Assembly (NCBI GenBank): GCA_009839505.1
Contig: VXPO01000093.1
Span: 60,240 to 124,239, forward strand
DNA length: 64,000 bases
Direction of reading: 5' to 3'
Origin: Gammaproteobacteria bacterium
GTDB taxonomy: Bacteria > Pseudomonadota > Gammaproteobacteria > Pseudomonadales > Azotimanducaceae
Part shown: piece after piece, positions 62,304-64,000 of the stretch
How the letters are laid out: each line of letters starts with the position of its first letter
How positions within the stretch are numbered: the stretch's first letter is position 1
Program-made: the position numbers and the translations under genes
Notes under the pieces: model-generated
The model's database searches: none
Told to the model about the DNA's origin: nothing
The model's input: only the letters and a program-made list of their open reading frames with translations

Positions 62304-63672
62304 CGTCGAGGCGGAGTTGATGGCGTTCGAGCTTTCTGTAGAGGGCGGACCGACTGACGCCCAGATCGCGGGCCGCCCTGGATATATTCCCGCCGTGCCG
62401 CTCAAGAGCCTTGCCGACGAGAATCCGTTCCGCTTCGGCCAGCGTCAATGAATCCAACGGTCGCTGTGCCGAGGCGGACGGCCGCAGACCGAGATCCTCC
62501 CTCGCGATCCTCCTCCCGCCCGATACCAGCACGGCCCGTTCGATGGCGTGCATGAGTTCACGCACGTTGCCCGGCCAGGGATGAGTGAGCAACGTCGCCA
62601 AGGCGTCGTCGGTGAACCCTTCGAGTGTCTTGCTGTAGCGGACTGACTCCCTGGTCAGGAATCGCGTGGCGAGGGCGGGGATATCCTCGGGTCGGTCGCG
62701 CAATGGCGGAAGATTGATCTCAACCGTGTTGAGTCGGTAGAGCAGATCTTCGCGGAACCTGCCTTCGGCTACTGCCGCACCTATGTCGGCGTTGGTCGCC
62801 GACAGGACTCGAACGTTCACCCGGCGCGTCTTCGACGACCCGACCCGTTGCACGACCTGGGTTTCAAGCACCCGCAACAGCACCGCCTGCTGGCGAACCG
62901 GGACGTTGGCGATCTCGTCCAGGAACAGCGTGCCCCGATCCGCGAGTTCGAAGCAGCCGGGGCGATCTGCCCTCGCGTCCGTGAAGGCACCCTTGACGTG
63001 GCCCAGCATCTCGGACTCGAACACGCCTTCGGCGAAACCGCCGGCGTTCACGGCGACGAAAGACTCGTCGGCACGGTTCGACGTTTCGTGAAGATAGTGC
63101 GCCACGACTTCCTTGCCGGTGCCGTGTTCGCCGCTGATCAGCACATTGGCGTCGGAAGGTCCGATGCGGTCCATGAGCTCGACGACGGCACGCATGGCGG
63201 GCGACTCCGCCACGAAGTCCTTGAGCGCGACCGAGTTGAGGTGCCGATTGGCCCCGGCGAGGCGTTGGCCGCGCCGGTGGGCTCGACCGAGTTCGACCTG
63301 CGTCGCGACGGTTCGCACGAGGCGCTCGTTGTCCCAGGGCTTCTGTACGTAGTCCCGCGCGCCGCGGCGCATCGCCTCGACCGCACCTTCGATGCTGCCC
63401 CACCCGGTCATGACGACCACCGGCAGCGCGGGATCGGCCGCGTGAAGGTGCGAGAGCAGATCGAGGCCCTCGCGACCCGACGTGGTATCGCGCGCGTAGT
63501 TCAGATCGATCAGCACGCAATCAGGATCGAAGCGTTCCACGGCTTCAAGGGTGGCTTGTGGAGACCGCACGCCTTCGACCTCGAAGCCGGCGCTCTCGAG
63601 CAACAGTCGCAGGGCCTCCACGATGTCCGCGTGATCGTCAGCAAACAGAACCCGGGGGACCGTTCGACCCAT
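62293..63672 (-). CDS. Sigma54-dependent response regulator, NtrC family
   Basis: 459 residues: receiver domain with phosphoacceptor Asp56 in CVLIDLNYARD and the TGW and KPW switch positions; AAA domain with Walker A ISGEHGTGKEVVA, the sigma54 contact loop reading GAFTDA instead of the usual GAFTGA, Walker B TLFLDEIANVP, and LLYRLNTVEINLPPLRDR; then a Fis-type helix-turn-helix (GGNISRAARDLGVSRSALYRKLERH). Walker A has Glu-His where many have Glu-Ser/Thr. It and the kinase form one operon and likely control a sigma54 promoter for the neighbouring transport genes. Confidence 0.92.
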   Translation of the reverse strand: MGRTVPRVLFADDHADIVEALRLLLESAGFEVEGVRSPQATLEAVERFDPDCVLIDLNYARDTTSGREGLDLLSHLHAADPALPVVVMTGWGSIEGAVEAMRRGARDYVQKPWDNERLVRTVATQVELGRAHRRGQRLAGANRHLNSVALKDFVAESPAMRAVVELMDRIGPSDANVLISGEHGTGKEVVAHYLHETSNRADESFVAVNAGGFAEGVFESEMLGHVKGAFTDARADRPGCFELADRGTLFLDEIANVPVRQQAVLLRVLETQVVQRVGSSKTRRVNVRVLSATNADIGAAVAEGRFREDLLYRLNTVEINLPPLRDRPEDIPALATRFLTRESVRYSKTLEGFTDDALATLLTHPWPGNVRELMHAIERAVLVSGGRRIAREDLGLRPSASAQRPLDSLTLAEAERILVGKALERHGGNISRAARDLGVSRSALYRKLERHQLRLDDGT

Positions 63673-63812
63673 GGGTCAAGTCTACCGTTCGTCAACCCGT
63701 GCCGGGATCACGAAGATCCTGCCGTGGCCAGCGCAGCCTGTTCATGAGCAATCCCCTCCAGCATGCCCGAAACACATGAGGAACCAGTCAGTTGGGTCAT
63801 GGCGAAAGTGAT

Positions 63813-63832
63813 TTGGTGAGATACGCGGGCTA
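63813..63832 (+). repeat. Dispersed repeat, copy 4
   Basis: Differs from TTGGTGAGATATGCGGGCTA at one base (ATACGC for ATATGC). It overlaps the TAG stop of the minus-strand permease gene that runs off the window, and the bases preceding it (AAGTGA) also resemble those of the inverted copy at 54338. Confidence 0.8.
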
Positions 63833-64000
63833 CTCCACGCGCAACGCAGCGAGAGGCTCGATGGCTGCGGCGCGGCGGGCGGCCAGCCAACTCGCCAACG
63901 CGGCTGCGGCCCCCGGGCACAGCCGCCCCGCGCCCCAGGACACAGCGGAGAGCCGCGGGGAGCCGAACAAACAAGCCCCGAGGCAGGACTCCGGCGGGAG
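63830..64000 (-). CDS. C-terminal end of a MacB/FtsX-type ABC permease, truncated by the window
   Basis: The last 56 codons before a TAG are in view. The translation ends ALASWLAARRAAAIEPLAALRVE, the standard finish of MacB/FtsX permeases (a membrane helix, then ARRAXXXXPLXALR and an acidic end), preceded by LFGSPRLSAVSWGAG, which matches the loop before that helix. No start is visible. It lies 157 bp upstream of the response regulator on the same strand. Confidence 0.7.
   Translation of the reverse strand, partial: LPPESCLGACLFGSPRLSAVSWGAGRLCPGAAAALASWLAARRAAAIEPLAALRVE

Overview
The window is GC-rich (mid-60s percent by eye), densely packed and mostly operonic, with many ATGA, GTGA and TTGA stop/start overlaps. 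A TonB-dependent receptor of the Caulobacter/Xanthomonas type, TRAP and ABC importers, an NtrY/NtrC-like pair and a PQQ dehydrogenase point to a heterotrophic, probably marine or host-associated gammaproteobacterium. This placement is inferred from gene content only. No rRNA, tRNA or CRISPR array was seen.

Region 1 (1-19.3 kb) is a defence island of lower GC. It opens with a type ISP-like adenine methyltransferase cut by the window edge. Next come a 1249-residue reverse transcriptase-nitrilase fusion (the DRT type 1 / UG1 architecture) and a 1272-residue RecD-like helicase with a C-terminal PD-(D/E)XK-like nuclease domain. A decayed large serine recombinase follows. The second module is one operon: an AAA ATPase with a C-terminal helix-turn-helix, a subtilisin-like protease, two tiny coupled ORFs, a ubiquitin-like protein, an E1-like enzyme with an N-terminal extension, and a DUF6527-like protein. 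It looks like a self-contained tag-and-degrade system. The island ends in a fragment homologous to the start of the helicase gene.

Region 2 (19.3-38.1 kb) is an alpha-glucan utilisation locus. A LacI-type repressor and a GH13 amylase are divergent from a 1992-residue pullulanase lipoprotein, a TonB receptor, a sulfatase and a MalE-MalF-MalG-MalK importer. The sulfatase inside the operon suggests a sulfated or mixed substrate.

Region 3 (38.1-52.3 kb) holds housekeeping and metabolic genes: a membrane coiled-coil protein, a TRAP transporter operon ending in a MaoC-like protein, an unrecognised gene pair, an amidohydrolase, a putative outer-membrane protein, a DDN-like reductase, a GltB2-like FMN enzyme, a nitroreductase, a KTSC protein, a cytochrome c and a convergent PQQ dehydrogenase.

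Region 4 (52.3-64 kb) has a spermidine/putrescine-type ABC operon with a LOG-family gene, an ABC-2 permease fused to a degenerate M1-peptidase-like domain, a sigma54 two-component pair, and the C-terminus of a MacB/FtsX-type permease. A dispersed 20-22 bp repeat, TTGGTGAGATATGCGGGCTA, occurs four times and twice supplies a TAG stop codon. Tandem and inverted repeats mark several other gene ends.
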